64,000 bases of DNA from Odontesthes bonariensis. Taxonomy: Eukaryota; Chordata; Actinopteri; Atheriniformes; Atherinopsidae. Positions 12,970 through 24,896 of the stretch are shown here, in pieces. The notes below the pieces were generated by a model. The model worked only from the letters and a program-made list of their open reading frames with translations. It searched no databases and was not told the origin of the DNA. The DNA lies in NCBI RefSeq assembly GCF_027942865.1, contig NC_134515.1, positions 28,525,949 through 28,589,948 of the forward strand. The letters run 5' to 3'. The translations under genes and the position numbers were made by a program. Each line of letters opens with the position of its first letter. Position 1 is the first letter of the stretch.

Positions 12970-14321
12970 CATACATACATGTGTGTGTGTGCTCACACAC
13001 ACAAACACAGTTTTCATCAAAGGTTCTGGTTTGATGTAATCTATGATTGTTTTGAGGACCCTGGATGGTGCACCAGTGTGTTAGGGAAGGTATCAACTTT
13101 CTTCATCAATCTTCTGCATCTTTTAGAACTATTAAAACCCTCTTGACTCTATAAACAACGGGTAAAGGCTTATGAATAAATGATCAAGCGGATGATCATA
13201 TTGGAAAATGCACTGATGACACAGCAGTTGTAAAAACTGGTTTCGAGTTCAGATGTTTAATAATATTTATTATTCCCTCATTTTTACAGCTTGCAACAAC
13301 CATTTTAATAAAAGTAAAAAATACAGTCATGCAGCCTAATGATTGCCATTAGGCTGCAAAACTATTACAATGTTTATATGTTATAACTGGATGTAATACC
13401 CCTGAAATTGAATTAATGTGCAAAGATATAATAGCCTATTCCTGTTTTAAAAGGCTGACGGTGTAGGTGAATATAACTATACATAACTAATATCCCAATA
13501 AAACATCATTAGTTGAGTACTTATGATACTGCAAAAATGTTCAATGTATTAAATCTTCAGAAATGTTTGAATCAGGTTTTATTTATGAAAAAGATGCGCT
13601 AATATATTGCAATATATCTTAAAGCAGAAATCTGAACGTGGCACAGTTTAAATTCTAGTTACGTTGTTAAAATATAAGAATCAAAAGTATAGTATGTCCC
13701 CTGTTTCATTTCAAATCTCAAAGTGATCTAAATTAGTCATCAATGCCATGGCTGGGTTTTCTTGGGTCCATATAGTCTCAGGAGGGTGAGGTCATGTTCC
13801 CTGTAGCAGATTGGAAAAATCAATCCTGACAATTTGCAGGGTAGGGCTGTAAACTCAATTTCCATGAACAATGAACCGTGCATGAATCGTTATTCCTTAA
13901 ACAAGACCTCATGGGTGTAATATGAATAAAAAGTAAGCATCAGTATCGATAACGTTTTACCTTAAATAATTTTAGAAACAGATTTTTGGAAGACTGGTAA
14001 ATTAAAGTGACTAAAAGTAGTCTGTTCCTGTAGAGGAGATGCATACTATGGCTTCAGACATGTGACTATACATATAACACATCGAAAATGGAAAGGAGCT
14101 GTTGAGCAATCCGCCTTTCCGACAGATTCAGAAAGAAGACGGCCACCAAAGGCAACATAAGTGTCAAGAGACTCCAAAGCAAAATCTTGGAGTGGAAACC
14201 AAAATCCTCAAGCATGGTATCTAAGCCCCTTATCTCCATCTGCCATGAAAACAAAAGTTTATGAGCATTAAGACTATTTGCTAATGACTTGTTTTGAAGT
14301 ATGCTGACACTGACCTGCACA
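12700..14321. other. Spacer between syp and the first transposon block
   Basis: AT-rich, with no coding signature on either strand. It contains the compound microsatellite above and a short perfect hairpin at 13331-13357. The minus-strand open frame at 14066-14320 shows no family resemblance. Confidence 0.6.
12937..13010. repeat. Compound microsatellite (AT)n, ACAT, (GT)n, (CA)n
   Basis: An AT run at about 12945-12969 is followed by three ACAT units, a GT run and a CA run. It sits just past the inferred end of syp. Confidence 0.9.
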
Positions 14322-14937
14322 TTAGCCGCTTTCGGACAGACCGTTCTAAGAACGCAGTTATCAGAACTGTCCTACTCGAATTTCGTTCTGATAACTGTCC
14401 TTCTGTTTCAGTCTGCATTCGCACATGAGTCGGGACCTGATAGGGACTGATGCACCGCGTGCAGCCGTCTGCTTCAGTGACGTGTTAGCCGTTAGCCGTT
14501 AAAGGGGAACTCCGGGGCATTTGAAGCGCGTTTCCATTGCTAAAGGTTGTCAAATACTGATAGTAGGACACAGAGAGGTGCAAATCTGCGCTCCCTGTGT
14601 GGAGATCGCGCTGTGCGCACAGCGTGTCATGCGAGGCTAATACGTGGTGGCTAAGGGGCAAATGCTAACCCTTCCACGTAAAACAACAACTTGCACACAG
14701 CAGAAACGTCACACCACTTTATAAACCATCCGACAATAAAGTCACAAGCCTTACCATCAAAACCATATGCATGGTTCTCACATTACTGGCATGGGGACGT
14801 TACAAAACAACTTTATAAACAGCATGTAACTCACCGGCTGGTTGTAGGCTCGCACATGTGAAAGCCCAAAAGAGTCGATGGACGATAATCCCATATACAA
14901 AACAATTATATTCTCTAGAAAAACTGCGTTCAAGTAT

Positions 14938-15708
14938 TTAAAACATTACAACAATACATACCCAGTAATATTGTTGTAATGTAAACACCTCTCTCTCTCT
15001 CTCACAAGACATGAGTGCCAGACATGTACTGCAACAGCATAACACACTTACTTCAGCTTCTGCAGATTGTGGTTCTGTAGGTTGGGTGGACAGGGCACCA
15101 GCATTCTCCTCCTGAATCCTCCTCACGATGGCTGCAGAGGCTGGGGTTCTGGGGACATGTTGTCTTTCCTCAATTTGTGGTCTCACCAATGCTTTTCCCA
15201 GATCCTCGAGAAAGAGGCGTCTCTTCTGGAGCTTCCCTCTTTTCCACTCTGGGTTAAGTGCCATCCAAATGACAAAGGCGTTGTTTGCTGAGATGTCCAA
15301 CATGTCAAAGAATATCACCAGTGGCCAGCTTAGAGTCCTCCGTTTGCAGCTGTAGGCCGTCACCAGCTTGTCCATGTTGTCTACCCCTCCATTTGTGGCA
15401 TTATAATCCATGATGATCTCTGGTTTGTGATGTTCCTGGTCACAGATTCTTCCATCCCCGTGCAGTGTACTCATGAGTACCACATTCTTGCCTTTCTTTG
15501 GCACATAGGATACCAGGGATGTGTCAGCCGTGTAGGCAAACATGGAAGACTTGACAGGCCTGTTCTTTGTAGTCAGCAGTTGAGGTGGAAGCTCTGACTT
15601 GTTTTTCCGTATTGTTCCCACCGTGGTCAGCTTCCTCTTTAGGAGCTCCTGTCCCAGCTTGTGCGAGGTAAAAAAATTGTCGCATGTGATGTTGATCCTT
15701 TTGGCCAT
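14938..15708 (-). pseudogene. piggyBac transposase remnant (C-terminal catalytic part)
   Basis: The minus-strand frame encodes the C-terminal part of a piggyBac (DDE_Tnp_1_7) transposase. CDNFFTS carries the second catalytic Asp and NGGVDNMDKL the third, followed by the expected YSCKRRT..WPLVIFF..D helix region. The N-terminal half with the first Asp is not found upstream: 15709-15941 stays open in another frame but matches nothing I recognise. The gene lacks a required catalytic residue and must be inactive. The expected C-terminal Cys-rich finger is not clear; the last ~50 codons look like read-through into non-coding sequence. Remnant of a selfish element, not a host gene. Confidence 0.85.
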
Positions 15709-16146
15709 CTTGATCGGTTGTGATAAGAAACCACACTGGCAAAGCTATATTCATAGTGTCCCGCCTCCAATTTGTAGCAGATAGAGTGGGAGAAAATAAA
15801 GATTCCCGCAAGACAGAGGGTCAAATGTGCGGGAAAACAAGAGTAGATGCTTGATGTGTTGAGTGTTGATGCTTGAATTTTGCAAAAATGTTGCAAACTT
15901 GTGTGGGAACCGCAGGTGCAGAAACTCTCTCTGTCACTCACTCACACGCACGCACGCACGCACTAACAGCAGGCCCAGACAGGAGGAGGACAGAGTGTAG
16001 GTACACAGAACATCAATTTCCACACTTCTTTTAGTCCTGGGTCCAGTGGACCCGAACATCTTATATGTAATAGAAATGTGTAGGGGGGGTGTACGGTGTG
16101 TGGTCATTAAAAATGTATTCTGATATATGTTCTTCACAGAAAATGA

Positions 16147-17319
16147 ACTGCGGTCAAGTGAGCAGACGTTCGTCTTTTCGTGGTCAAGTGAGCAGACGTT
16201 CGTCTTTTCCTGATTTAAAGTGCGCCCGTATTACAGAATTTATGGTAAATATAGGAAGTCCATGATACGAAGCGTGCAAATATTTTACTCAACTGTAAAA
16301 TCCTTTTGATCCATAATTTCTGAAAAAGGTTGATACACTTGAACTCAGGACCATCCTGACTGTTCACTCACTCAGTATCAAACATTCACTGTATCATTTT
16401 GGAGAAATTCAGCCTCAAAGTTCATTATTTTTAAGTGAAAAATGCCTTATGCGCGATATTTAGGCTACTGTAAAATCCCTTTCATCCATAATTTCTGACA
16501 AAGGTTGATACACTTGAACTCAGGAACATCCTGACTGTTCACTCACTCAATATCAAACTCATTAACTGTATCATTTTGGAGAAATTCAGTCTCAAAGTTC
16601 ATTATTTTTAAGTGAAAAAGGCATTATTTATGCCACTGTAAAATCCTTTTGATCCATAATTTCTGAAAAAGGTTGATACACTTGAACTCAGGACCATCCT
16701 AACTGTTCACTCACTCAGTATCAAACATATTCACTGTATCATTTTGGAGAAATTCAGCCTCAAAGTTCATTATTTTGAAGTGAAAAAGGCATTATTTATG
16801 CTACTGTAAAATCCTTTTGATCCATAATTTCTGACAAAGGTTGATACACTTGAACTCAGGAACATCCTGACTCATCAAGCTCATTAACTGTATCATTTAG
16901 GAGAAATTCAAGTGTACACACCTTTGTCAGAAATTATGGATCAAAGAGATTTTACAGTAGCATAAATATCGCGCATAAGGCATTTTTCACTTAAAAATAA
17001 TGAACTTTGAGACTGAATTTCTCAAATGATACAGTTAATGAGCTTGATACTGAGTGAGTGAACAGTCAGGATGTTCCTGAGTTCAAGTGTAGACACCTTT
17101 GTCAGAAATTATGGATCAAAGGGATTTTACAGTAGCATAAATATCGCGCATAAGGCAGTGTATCAACCTTTTTCAGAAATTATGGATCAAAAGGATTTTA
17201 CAGTTGAGTAAAATATTTGCACGCTCCGTATCATGGACTTCCTATATTTACCATAAATTCTGTAATACGGGCGCACTTTAAATCAGGAAAAGACGAACGT
17301 CTGCTCACTTGACCGCAGT
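16147..17319. repeat. Large inverted-repeat (foldback) structure with tandem internal units
   Basis: Outer arms 16182-16340 and 17157-17315 are reverse complements over 159 bp with, by eye, one mismatch (GAAGCG against GGAGCG). The left arm starts with a 30-bp duplication (GGTCAAGTGAGCAGACGTTC at 16152 and again at 16182). Inward are units of about 168-175 bp beginning ACTGTAAAATCC at 16292, 16467, 16635 and 16803. After a centre near 16900 the same unit runs in reverse to 17157. The whole could fold into one long hairpin. No open frame of note lies in it. Confidence 0.9.
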
Positions 17320-17400
17320 GAAAAACGAGCCAAGGCCAGTGAGTCTGAGTTTGAAAAATTAATTAATTGTATCATTTTTCTTTTAATAAAAAATGAAAAC

Positions 17401-17435
17401 GGGTCCCACAGACCCGAACACCACACAAGGGTTAA
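17401..17435 (-). mobile_element. piggyBac-type terminal inverted repeat with TTAA target
   Basis: Read on the minus strand, TTAA (17432-17435) is followed by CCCTTGTGTGGTGTTCGGG and then GTCTGTGGGACCC. A CCCTTNNN terminus abutting TTAA is the piggyBac signature. It lies on the 5' side of the minus-strand transposase remnant, so it is probably that element's 5' end. A related string GGGTCCAGTGGACCCGAACA lies at about 16050 in the same direction. No matching TTAA-plus-CCCTT end was found at the other side of the gene. Confidence 0.65.
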
Positions 17436-17852
17436 AGGAAAACTGAATTTATTTAACAAAAACAAAGTACCAACATAAAACGCGGCTGAGCCGGAAAAAA
17501 CGTTGCTGTGAACAAAACAAAGAACTTAACACGGCATGGATAAATAAATACTTAGCTTTCAAAAACGTGGCAATCATGGGACGCAGGGATCTTAGCATGG
17601 GTTACAAACATGACATACAACAAAGATCCGGCAAACTGACAGGGGAGGCAGGAAACTAAATAGGGAGTGAGAGTGATTGGAGAGTGAGTGCAGCTGAGGG
17701 AAAAAAACACAGGTGAAGTGAGTGAACTAATAAACAGAGTGCAGGGAAACTAAGACATGACTAAACTAAACATGGACTGAACACAAAAACATAACCTAAA
17801 ACATGAAACTAAAAACGTGAGTCCAAAGGTTCCTACAGTCCGAAAGCGGTTA

Positions 17853-18520
17853 TTCTCAGGCCCAACACTGGGGCTTAAAACCGTTTCCACCTGTTTTTCT
17901 TTTTTTTCCCCTCTTGGTGGCACTTGCCAGGCTCCGTAGGGCTGTGCTAGATTATCATATTAACATATTTCTATGAGGAAAAATGTAGGAGGATTGGAGG
18001 TTTTTTAGTGGCAAACACTTAAAAATTAGTTTTTTTATGGGTTAAAAACTGCTGTAGAGGTATTATAAACTTTACAAAATATTTTTTTAAGTGGTGTTTT
18101 TTAAAAAAAATAAATAAATAAAAAGGTTACTCTCAGGAAGTGGCAATGTAAACGTCTACGGTGGGTTATTATGTTGCTATGTTGTTCTCTGCGATGCCAA
18201 CAGTGGTTCCCCTTGAGGAAAGTGAAAGCCAACGCCCCGTTCATACACGAGCTCCTTCGCTCGTCTCCTCCTCCTTACACGGACACACAGGACTCATTTT
18301 CACGAGACTTTTGAACGGAGAAGTTGAATCAGTGGGGAAAAAAAAAAAACTTCAGTCCTTCTTTACTTGCTTGAACCGGAGCAGCGGTCAACAACATTGA
18401 GGCTATTCTTTCTAGAATATCTTGCATTCTTGCGCTCGAGATAAGTTTGCTTATTCGTCGACGAGCGACAAGCCAATTCCCACGAGCAACTGCCGCCCCA
18501 GTGAGTAAGTTTTTAACAGA
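17853..18520 (+). promoter_or_regulatory. plp2: plp2 upstream region and 5' UTR
   Basis: The stretch between the transposon block and the plp2 start codon has no other gene. CpG-containing sequence such as CTTGCGCTCGAG and CGTCGACGAGCGAC lies at 18430-18470, consistent with a 5' UTR or core promoter. The transcription start is not identifiable by eye, and no TATA box at a sensible distance is obvious. Confidence 0.4.
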
Positions 18521-21500
18521 ATGGCTGATACAACTGCGTCCAGCCCTGCAGCCAACTGCCTGGAGAAGCTGAAAAGTTACGTGAAGACCCCGAAAGGTTT
18601 CATCCTCGCAGCAGAAATAGTAAGTTTACAGACCTGAGCGGGACATTTTTAACGTCTAAGCCTCCGTGCTGTCCTGTTATGAACTTTTTACAAAGCTAGC
18701 TCTAATGTGTCGAGTGTTGTGTGCTAGCAACAAATTAATATTTCACGAAATGTAAGAGAGTTCATGTTGTATTGCTATTGATTTTTAGGCTGGAGGAGAA
18801 AGATATGCGAGCCACTCGGAGTGTGTTTCGGCCATAAATGTGCGCAATTATCTTCTCACTTTAGAAAGTAGCCTCGTCATGGAATGACAGGCATGCGGTC
18901 TGGGGGTTGAGGGATCATTTGCACGGGTTAAGGGTTTCCACCTGTCACTTGTGCTCCACTGTTTTCTCATTTGGCACCAAAGAGTCGAATGCTGAGTGTT
19001 AATGGCAAATGAGAGGTGTGTCAACTCAGCCAAGCGCTTCTTGACAGGCTTTCATCGTTTGCATTTAAAACCACAGTAATATGTCAGCTGAATAGTAGCT
19101 GTCAAAATTGAATGGAGAGGAAATGGAATGCACATAACATTCCTCATTGTACAAAGGCCCATCAAGGCTGTTTCCTCCACTCTGCGTCTTGCGTCTGCCT
19201 TTAGTTAACTGGAGCATTATATGCACCCACAAAGGTGGAAGCAGGAACATTAGAGCAACACTAGCAAGCCTTAATGATAAAGGTGTAGTGCGGCCAAAGT
19301 ACATCCACTTCCTGTTTGGGAAGACTCACTATATTCTTCTTAACCACCATTTTATTCACATGAATGCTTCTGTTTGCATTTCACACAAGTGTGCTGTGAG
19401 CACAAGTCACTGTGACCTTCATGTTTTGCATATAGGTTCTGCTCTAATAAAGTACATTCACTCAAGTACTCTACTTCTGTACAGGTTTTACTTACTTGCG
19501 TTTTTTTTTTTTATTCGCACATCCGTTCCCTTGCTCTTTTTTACTCTGCATGTCACTGCCGTTATTGCAAATTTGGTGGTTTTACAAAGTTTAGACACAA
19601 AACTTAGAATCAGCTACTAAAGTTTTGTTATGATTTGAGCGACTTAACAGCTCTAAGATAATTTGATATATTGCATTAGCTCCTGCGTGACCAATAATTG
19701 TCTTTTAACTGTGCGGTTTTGCTACTTTTACTTTAGGAAATGACTGAACACTTCTCACATTATTTTGTATTTCCAAAGTTTCTCGTCAGGCACGTGCATG
19801 TGAATGCTATCACATAACCTGCTGTTATACCGTTGTTTATACTTTGAATAAATAACTGAGGTATTATCGTCCCCTTTTTCCTGTGCTACTGATGAAAAGG
19901 CTCTGATCTCTTAACTCAACAAGCTCATTAGAAAGCAGGCTCTCAGATGTTGGTGGTCAGTTGTCCACCCACTCTTTTTCTTTTCCTGAAGTAATTCCAG
20001 ACTGGTGTGAAGTTTAGTCCTGGGAACAAAGAATGTATGAACTGGTTAGCGCACATTTCTAGTGTGCCAGTCAAGGATAGCTTCATGCTTCACTGGGTAC
20101 CCTTGATAGTTAGTTGTTTTGTCTGCTCCTTCTTTACTGGAACCTTATACAGGCCAAAGGAAGTCATCTGTGATGGTGGATGTCTGAAATAGTTTAGAGA
20201 GCAGACAGAGGGCTGTGAGAGAGAACCAGGAAGACGCAGGTCATTACTGCTTATTATGGTGATTTCCAATTGAATAGGAAATGGGGGTATTTAACCCCGG
20301 CAGCCAAAAATATTACTGTAATCTTTCAGCTGGTACACCAAAAGTCTAAAGGAGTCAATCATATTTTCCTTTATTCTGCCTGTTAAAGACATGACCGTGT
20401 TGGAGCAAGTTTAAAGCTGCAGGGCAACATGCGAGTAACACACTCATGTAGCGGAAAAGTCGGCTCATTATGATTGAGCCAGTAGTGATGAGTCATGCAC
20501 TGAGCTGATCGTTCACCTTGTTGTTAATAATACAATTATAGAATAGCTACATAGTTCTGTTAGCTGGAAACCATTCTATTTCTCAAACTTATACATAACT
20601 ATATGGGTTAGGCTTAGGGTGGAGAATGGAAATTGTGTAATGAGTGAAAATGAGCAGGAAGGGTGATGAAATAAAACTCTGCTTTTCTCATCACTCTACG
20701 CACATGAAAACAGCCCAAAAAGTGAGGGACTTCCCTAGCAACCGTTGCTGTTTGGTGTGTCGCGGCACCACGAACCAGCTCTTGGCACTCGCGTTGCTGC
20801 CGACTATAATTAGCCAACTGTTCCCAACAGATTCCCTTCCAGTCAGTTTCAAAAGGCAGCACTGATGTGAATAGATCCTTGCTGGGATCTTTGAAAGCTG
20901 CCCCATGCAAACAGATCCATGTATGTGGGGTCAAGCATGAAGGTGTCAACATCTCAGAGCTTTTCTTGTTCTGAGGGACTGTTGTGTAGTGGGTGTTTCT
21001 CTGTGTGACGACCTCGTCAGTAGCCACTACCCTCGGAGCAGCCGGCTCTGGCCTGAATAGAGCTCCTTTTGTGTAGGACCTTGGCCTCGGCCTCTTCTCT
21101 GCTCTACAGAGGCAGCCTGTGCCAGTCTCAAGAACACATAAACCACTGATGCATCTGACTTGCTGGCTGTCTGTGGGTTGCATGTGAGGGGAGGGTGGTC
21201 TGTAGTGACAGATGTAGGGCTGGCGTCGAGTCTGTCAAGTTGTGTGTGTGTGTGTGTATCATGTAGACAGCAGTGATTTGACACTACATAGGGAGTTGTC
21301 TGTGTCTCAGAATAAAACTTTGCTATGTGCTTTATTATTAGGCACACGTCAGAGTATTTTTTTATTTTTATTGAGTGATCATCAACAGAATAAATCATTT
21401 GACGTGTGTCAAGATAGCACTTAATATTTATTTTTTTAAAGAATTTTTTAAGGCTCCAGTGTGTATAATGGGGGACATACTGGAGGAATTATGTTTTCAT

Positions 21501-24500
21501 TATTTAACTATGTTTTTAATGTTGTAGAATTGTATGAAAGTAAGATTTTTTGTTTGTCTTTGTTAGCTTATTAGAGCAAGCCATTTTTTTTTCGTATCTA
21601 AAGCAGGGCTTTTTTTCTTAGGTGCACCAGCACAAAATTTAGGTGCACCCAAATTTTCAAACGTATTGCATTTAACACTGCAGTTTTACAGGTTCACTTC
21701 ATTTATTTATTTTAAAATCGCTGTCCATATGTCTATTAACTAGCAATCTGGTCAAAATAAAGTTCTTTATTTGAAGCACAATTCTACAAACTTACTGAAC
21801 TTAACTTACTAACTACTTACTGAAAAAGTGTTGGTGCTTAAAGTGATTCACTGACCTGAAATTTAAACTTAAAACATCTCAAGATAAATTAAATAAAAAG
21901 AAAATCTAAATTAAAATTGCAAGTGTTTTAAGGGCTTCAAACTGAACATCTCATGGCTCAATGTCTTATGGACTATTCTCCATTGCAGTCACATGCCCCT
22001 CGGATGGCCAACTCCTGTATTTGGGTTAAATAAATATACATCAGTATATTCACCGGTCTTCCTCTCCTCAAGATACGGCCGTACACAATGACGCATTCCT
22101 GAACGATCAGGAATGCCATGTACTCACTGTTCTTTGTCTTTTTTTCAATGTATCTGCGATGACTCCTATAAATTGCGCGCACGCGACATCATTGCTGTAC
22201 GTTGGGTTTATGTTCAAGCCATTTTTCTCCTGAAGAATTATTTCGGACTTGAACTTAGTGAAGGGAACTTTTGCAATATGGTAGGCAACGTTAAACTTGA
22301 TTATCATCTCGGCCTCGTCCGATGATGTGTTTGCTGCTGCCTGCCGCTGAAAGGCAGCGGGGAGAGGGGACACTGAGCAGGTAATGTGTTTCTTAAGCCC
22401 CTTTCACACTGAGGAATAACCCGCGTTTAATCCGCGAATTTAGCGTGTCCGCTGTTGCGTTCACACTGCCGACCCGGGCTGCCGTGTCAACTCGACTCGC
22501 GTTTCGACCCGGTCGGACCCTAGTCTTTTTGCCGAGCCGAGTTTGGTGTGAAAGCAATTGACGCGGGTCAGACGTGGGCGTGACGTGAGGAGTTTAAAAT
22601 ACAGAATGGACACCTGATTCAGAACAACAGCGACAGGTGAGGACAAGTTTCACTCTGTTTTACATCAAGTTCGCGAGCTCCTCAGCCTCCGAGCAGAGGA
22701 CGTTATTTACCGCCACATTTCGGGGACTATAGTGCTCTTGTATTCTCCGCATATGTTCTTCGGCGGCATCCCACGTTGTAACCATCCACACCCCGTAAAA
22801 TAACATCTCCATGAACTGCATATACAATTGCAAAAACGAGTCCTCAAGGTGTCCCGCCATCGTTTGTTTGAAAAATTTGATGCAGACAGGTGTATTTAAC
22901 CCTACCTCCGACGCATGGCTTGTGCCTACGTCATTGTACACGCCCAGCATTTTATGTGTTTCATGTGACGCTCTGCCACTAGGCAACACCCCCTGAACTC
23001 GGCTTCTGGCGACACGGGTCACCTAACGCGTTCACATTGCTCGACGCGGGTCGAAGGTGCAATTTGGACCCGCTAAGGTAGCGGGTCTCAGTGTGAAAGG
23101 GGCTATAGATGCGTTGTGCTTTTTCAGCGTTTCAATTCGAAATGTATTAGAACCAGTCACAAATGCTCTATTACCACACTTTACGTAAATGCAGTGCATT
23201 ATATTATCGGCTTTACTGTATTTTAGCCAGGGAAACTGGTCAAGCCGCTCTCTTCGAAATGTATACACTTTACCCCTTTTTATTTCAGTTGGTTCTGGCT
23301 CGGAGTTGATCATATGTGGCTCATTATCTGATGCTAGCTCCGGATGCTAGCTCATTATCTGATGCTAGCTCCGGATGCTAGCTCATTATCAGATGCTAGC
23401 TCCGGACCAGGGCTTGACATAACGTGGGAGGTTGATTGCTCCGTGTCAGAGCATTGGTTGTGGTTATTTTCGGACAAATCAGGCCTTAACTTAACCAAAA
23501 AGTTGTCAATCGTTCTTTTCATCTTATCACCCGCGGCTACATCCACTGTTTATCTGACGAGCCGAGGTTCATCACCTCTCTGTCTGACTAGCAAGCACGT
23601 GTTCAAACGTACCCACGTACACGGGCCAATCAGAAGGGGGTCCCGGCCTTCACTATCTCTGATTGGTTTAGACCACGATATGGGTCTAATGTGTGTCTGT
23701 TGTTGAACCACAGGGAGACTTTCAGAGTCACTTAGACTTTTTTTCTTTTTTTTTCCTTGAACGGTTGGTTGCACCGGTGCAACCTGAGATTTTTTTTAGG
23801 TGCACTATTGAGAAAATAGGTCGCATTTGCGACCAAATTGGTTGCACTCTAGAGCCCTGTAAAGAAAGCAGGGGTGGGCCTCGTTGCAGTTCACCATGTT
23901 GCGCCCTCGAGTTTCTACAACAGCTCAGAATTTTGGGGGGGGGGGGGGATTTTTCTCAAGGTTTTCGAGCGCACACTTTGAATGGAAGGGTGAGGTGAGG
24001 GCATTCAGCAGGTTGCAGCCAGCAATTTCATCCCTTGATGTAACTATTTCCTACTTGGCGCTCCTTCAGTAACCGAGTGTCACAACAGGTGATGTATGAA
24101 TGATTATAAAGATAGTTTTCCATGTCACATGCTCTTGTAATGTAAACATCATCTCAGAAGCTTTTCGATAAAGTGGCCACGTGTGACCATACGTTGAACA
24201 ACGCGCCGAATACTCACGTTCCCCATGTGCTCATACTGTGCATTTGTAGACGACAAAGCCCCACTGCGTGCATGAAGTGCAAAAATATCTGAAGTGGTGC
24301 TAAAAGAGTGTCTGTGCGATTAGATGATTGAGAAATGCATCGTAGAAGGCACTGTGTAAGTTTTGATCATTTATGATTTAATGGCTAGCGTGCAAAAGAG
24401 TTATAATTGATATGACAATTTGAGGAAAGCGGTGACAATAGAATATTAATAAGTTCACCACTGTCAGTCAGTAGATTAATGACCAGATTAGCATAAAGTC

Positions 24501-24853
24501 ATTTCTCAAGCAAACATGCCGCCCTTTTAATAGTTCCAGCTTCTCAAATGAAACAAAACTTTGATTGGGATTTTGTTACATTGTACTGTTAATGTAACCT
24601 TAGTTGCACCCCTGTTGTTACAATTTAGGCTTCTAGCAATCATAAAAAAGTATTAGTATAATTATTGCGCTGAAGAGACGTGTCGTAAATCCAGTGGCTC
24701 CCCTTCTTTTACAGCTGCGTGCTTGTGCCTCTTTATCTAAAGCCCAAGTTCTCTCCAGATCAGCCTGTAACATGTTTAGTTCAACTGGTACCCATGTGAA
24801 GTTAAAATAAAATTTAAAAAAAGCGTTCATCTGCAAGAAAGGCTACAAAGGCC

Positions 24854-24896
<43 letters not shown>

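Larger units (their letters stand above)
14322..17852. mobile_element. Candidate composite TIR element flanked by TTA
   Basis: A 12-bp inverted repeat, CCGCTTTCGGAC at 14326-14337 and its exact complement at 17838-17849, brackets 3.5 kb. A TTA lies on both sides (14322-14324, then one extra G; and 17850-17852). A 3-bp TTA duplication is the habit of PIF/Harbinger elements. No Harbinger transposase is visible. Inside are a broken piggyBac gene, a piggyBac terminus and a large inverted-repeat structure, so the interior is a mosaic. The two ends could also belong to separate copies of one family. Confidence 0.45.
22107..23546 (-). pseudogene. hAT transposase fragments (TTF finger plus DUF4371-like part)
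   Basis: Minus-strand reading gives an N-terminal leader, a TTF/BED-like zinc-finger segment and the start of the DUF4371-type region, in that order. They are broken by a foreign 0.7-kb element at 22397-23103 and by frame changes near a 31-bp minisatellite. A further open frame at 21973-22182 (ILRRGRPVNILMY) may be a scrap of the following region. Only the N-terminal part of a normally much longer transposase is represented, so it is a decayed copy. Confidence 0.75.
21604..23859 (-). mobile_element. Dead hAT element (ZNF862/DUF4371-like) in plp2 intron 1
   Basis: Candidate ends are CAGGGCT at 21604-21610 and AGCCCTG at 23853-23859, the usual hAT terminal form, with GGTGCACC-type repeats just inside both. 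The flanking octamers ATCTAAAG and TAAAGAAA do not match, so the target duplication is eroded or an end is slightly misplaced. The minus strand holds three pieces of one hAT protein: MKRTIDNFLVKLRPDL (23546-23355), a TTF-type finger region FPWLKYSKADNIMHCIY..C (23313-23107), and YHIAKVPFTKFKSEI followed by NGLNINPTYSNDVACAQFIG (22373-22107). The C-terminal catalytic and dimerisation parts are absent. A second element interrupts the finger. Confidence 0.75.

Noticed and set aside
14355-14396. Hairpin AGTTATCAGAAC / GTTCTGATAACT
   Set aside because: Real inverted repeat, but it lies just inside the left end of the candidate TIR element and is most simply subterminal transposon sequence, not a separate RNA gene.
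19147-19620. 157-codon + strand frame in plp2 intron 1
   Set aside because: No family resemblance, overlaps a degenerate fish repeat and a poly-T run, and no splice or promoter context.
20614-21183. 189-codon minus-strand frame
   Set aside because: Composition is not convincingly protein-like and no domain is recognised; probably an open frame by chance in intron sequence.
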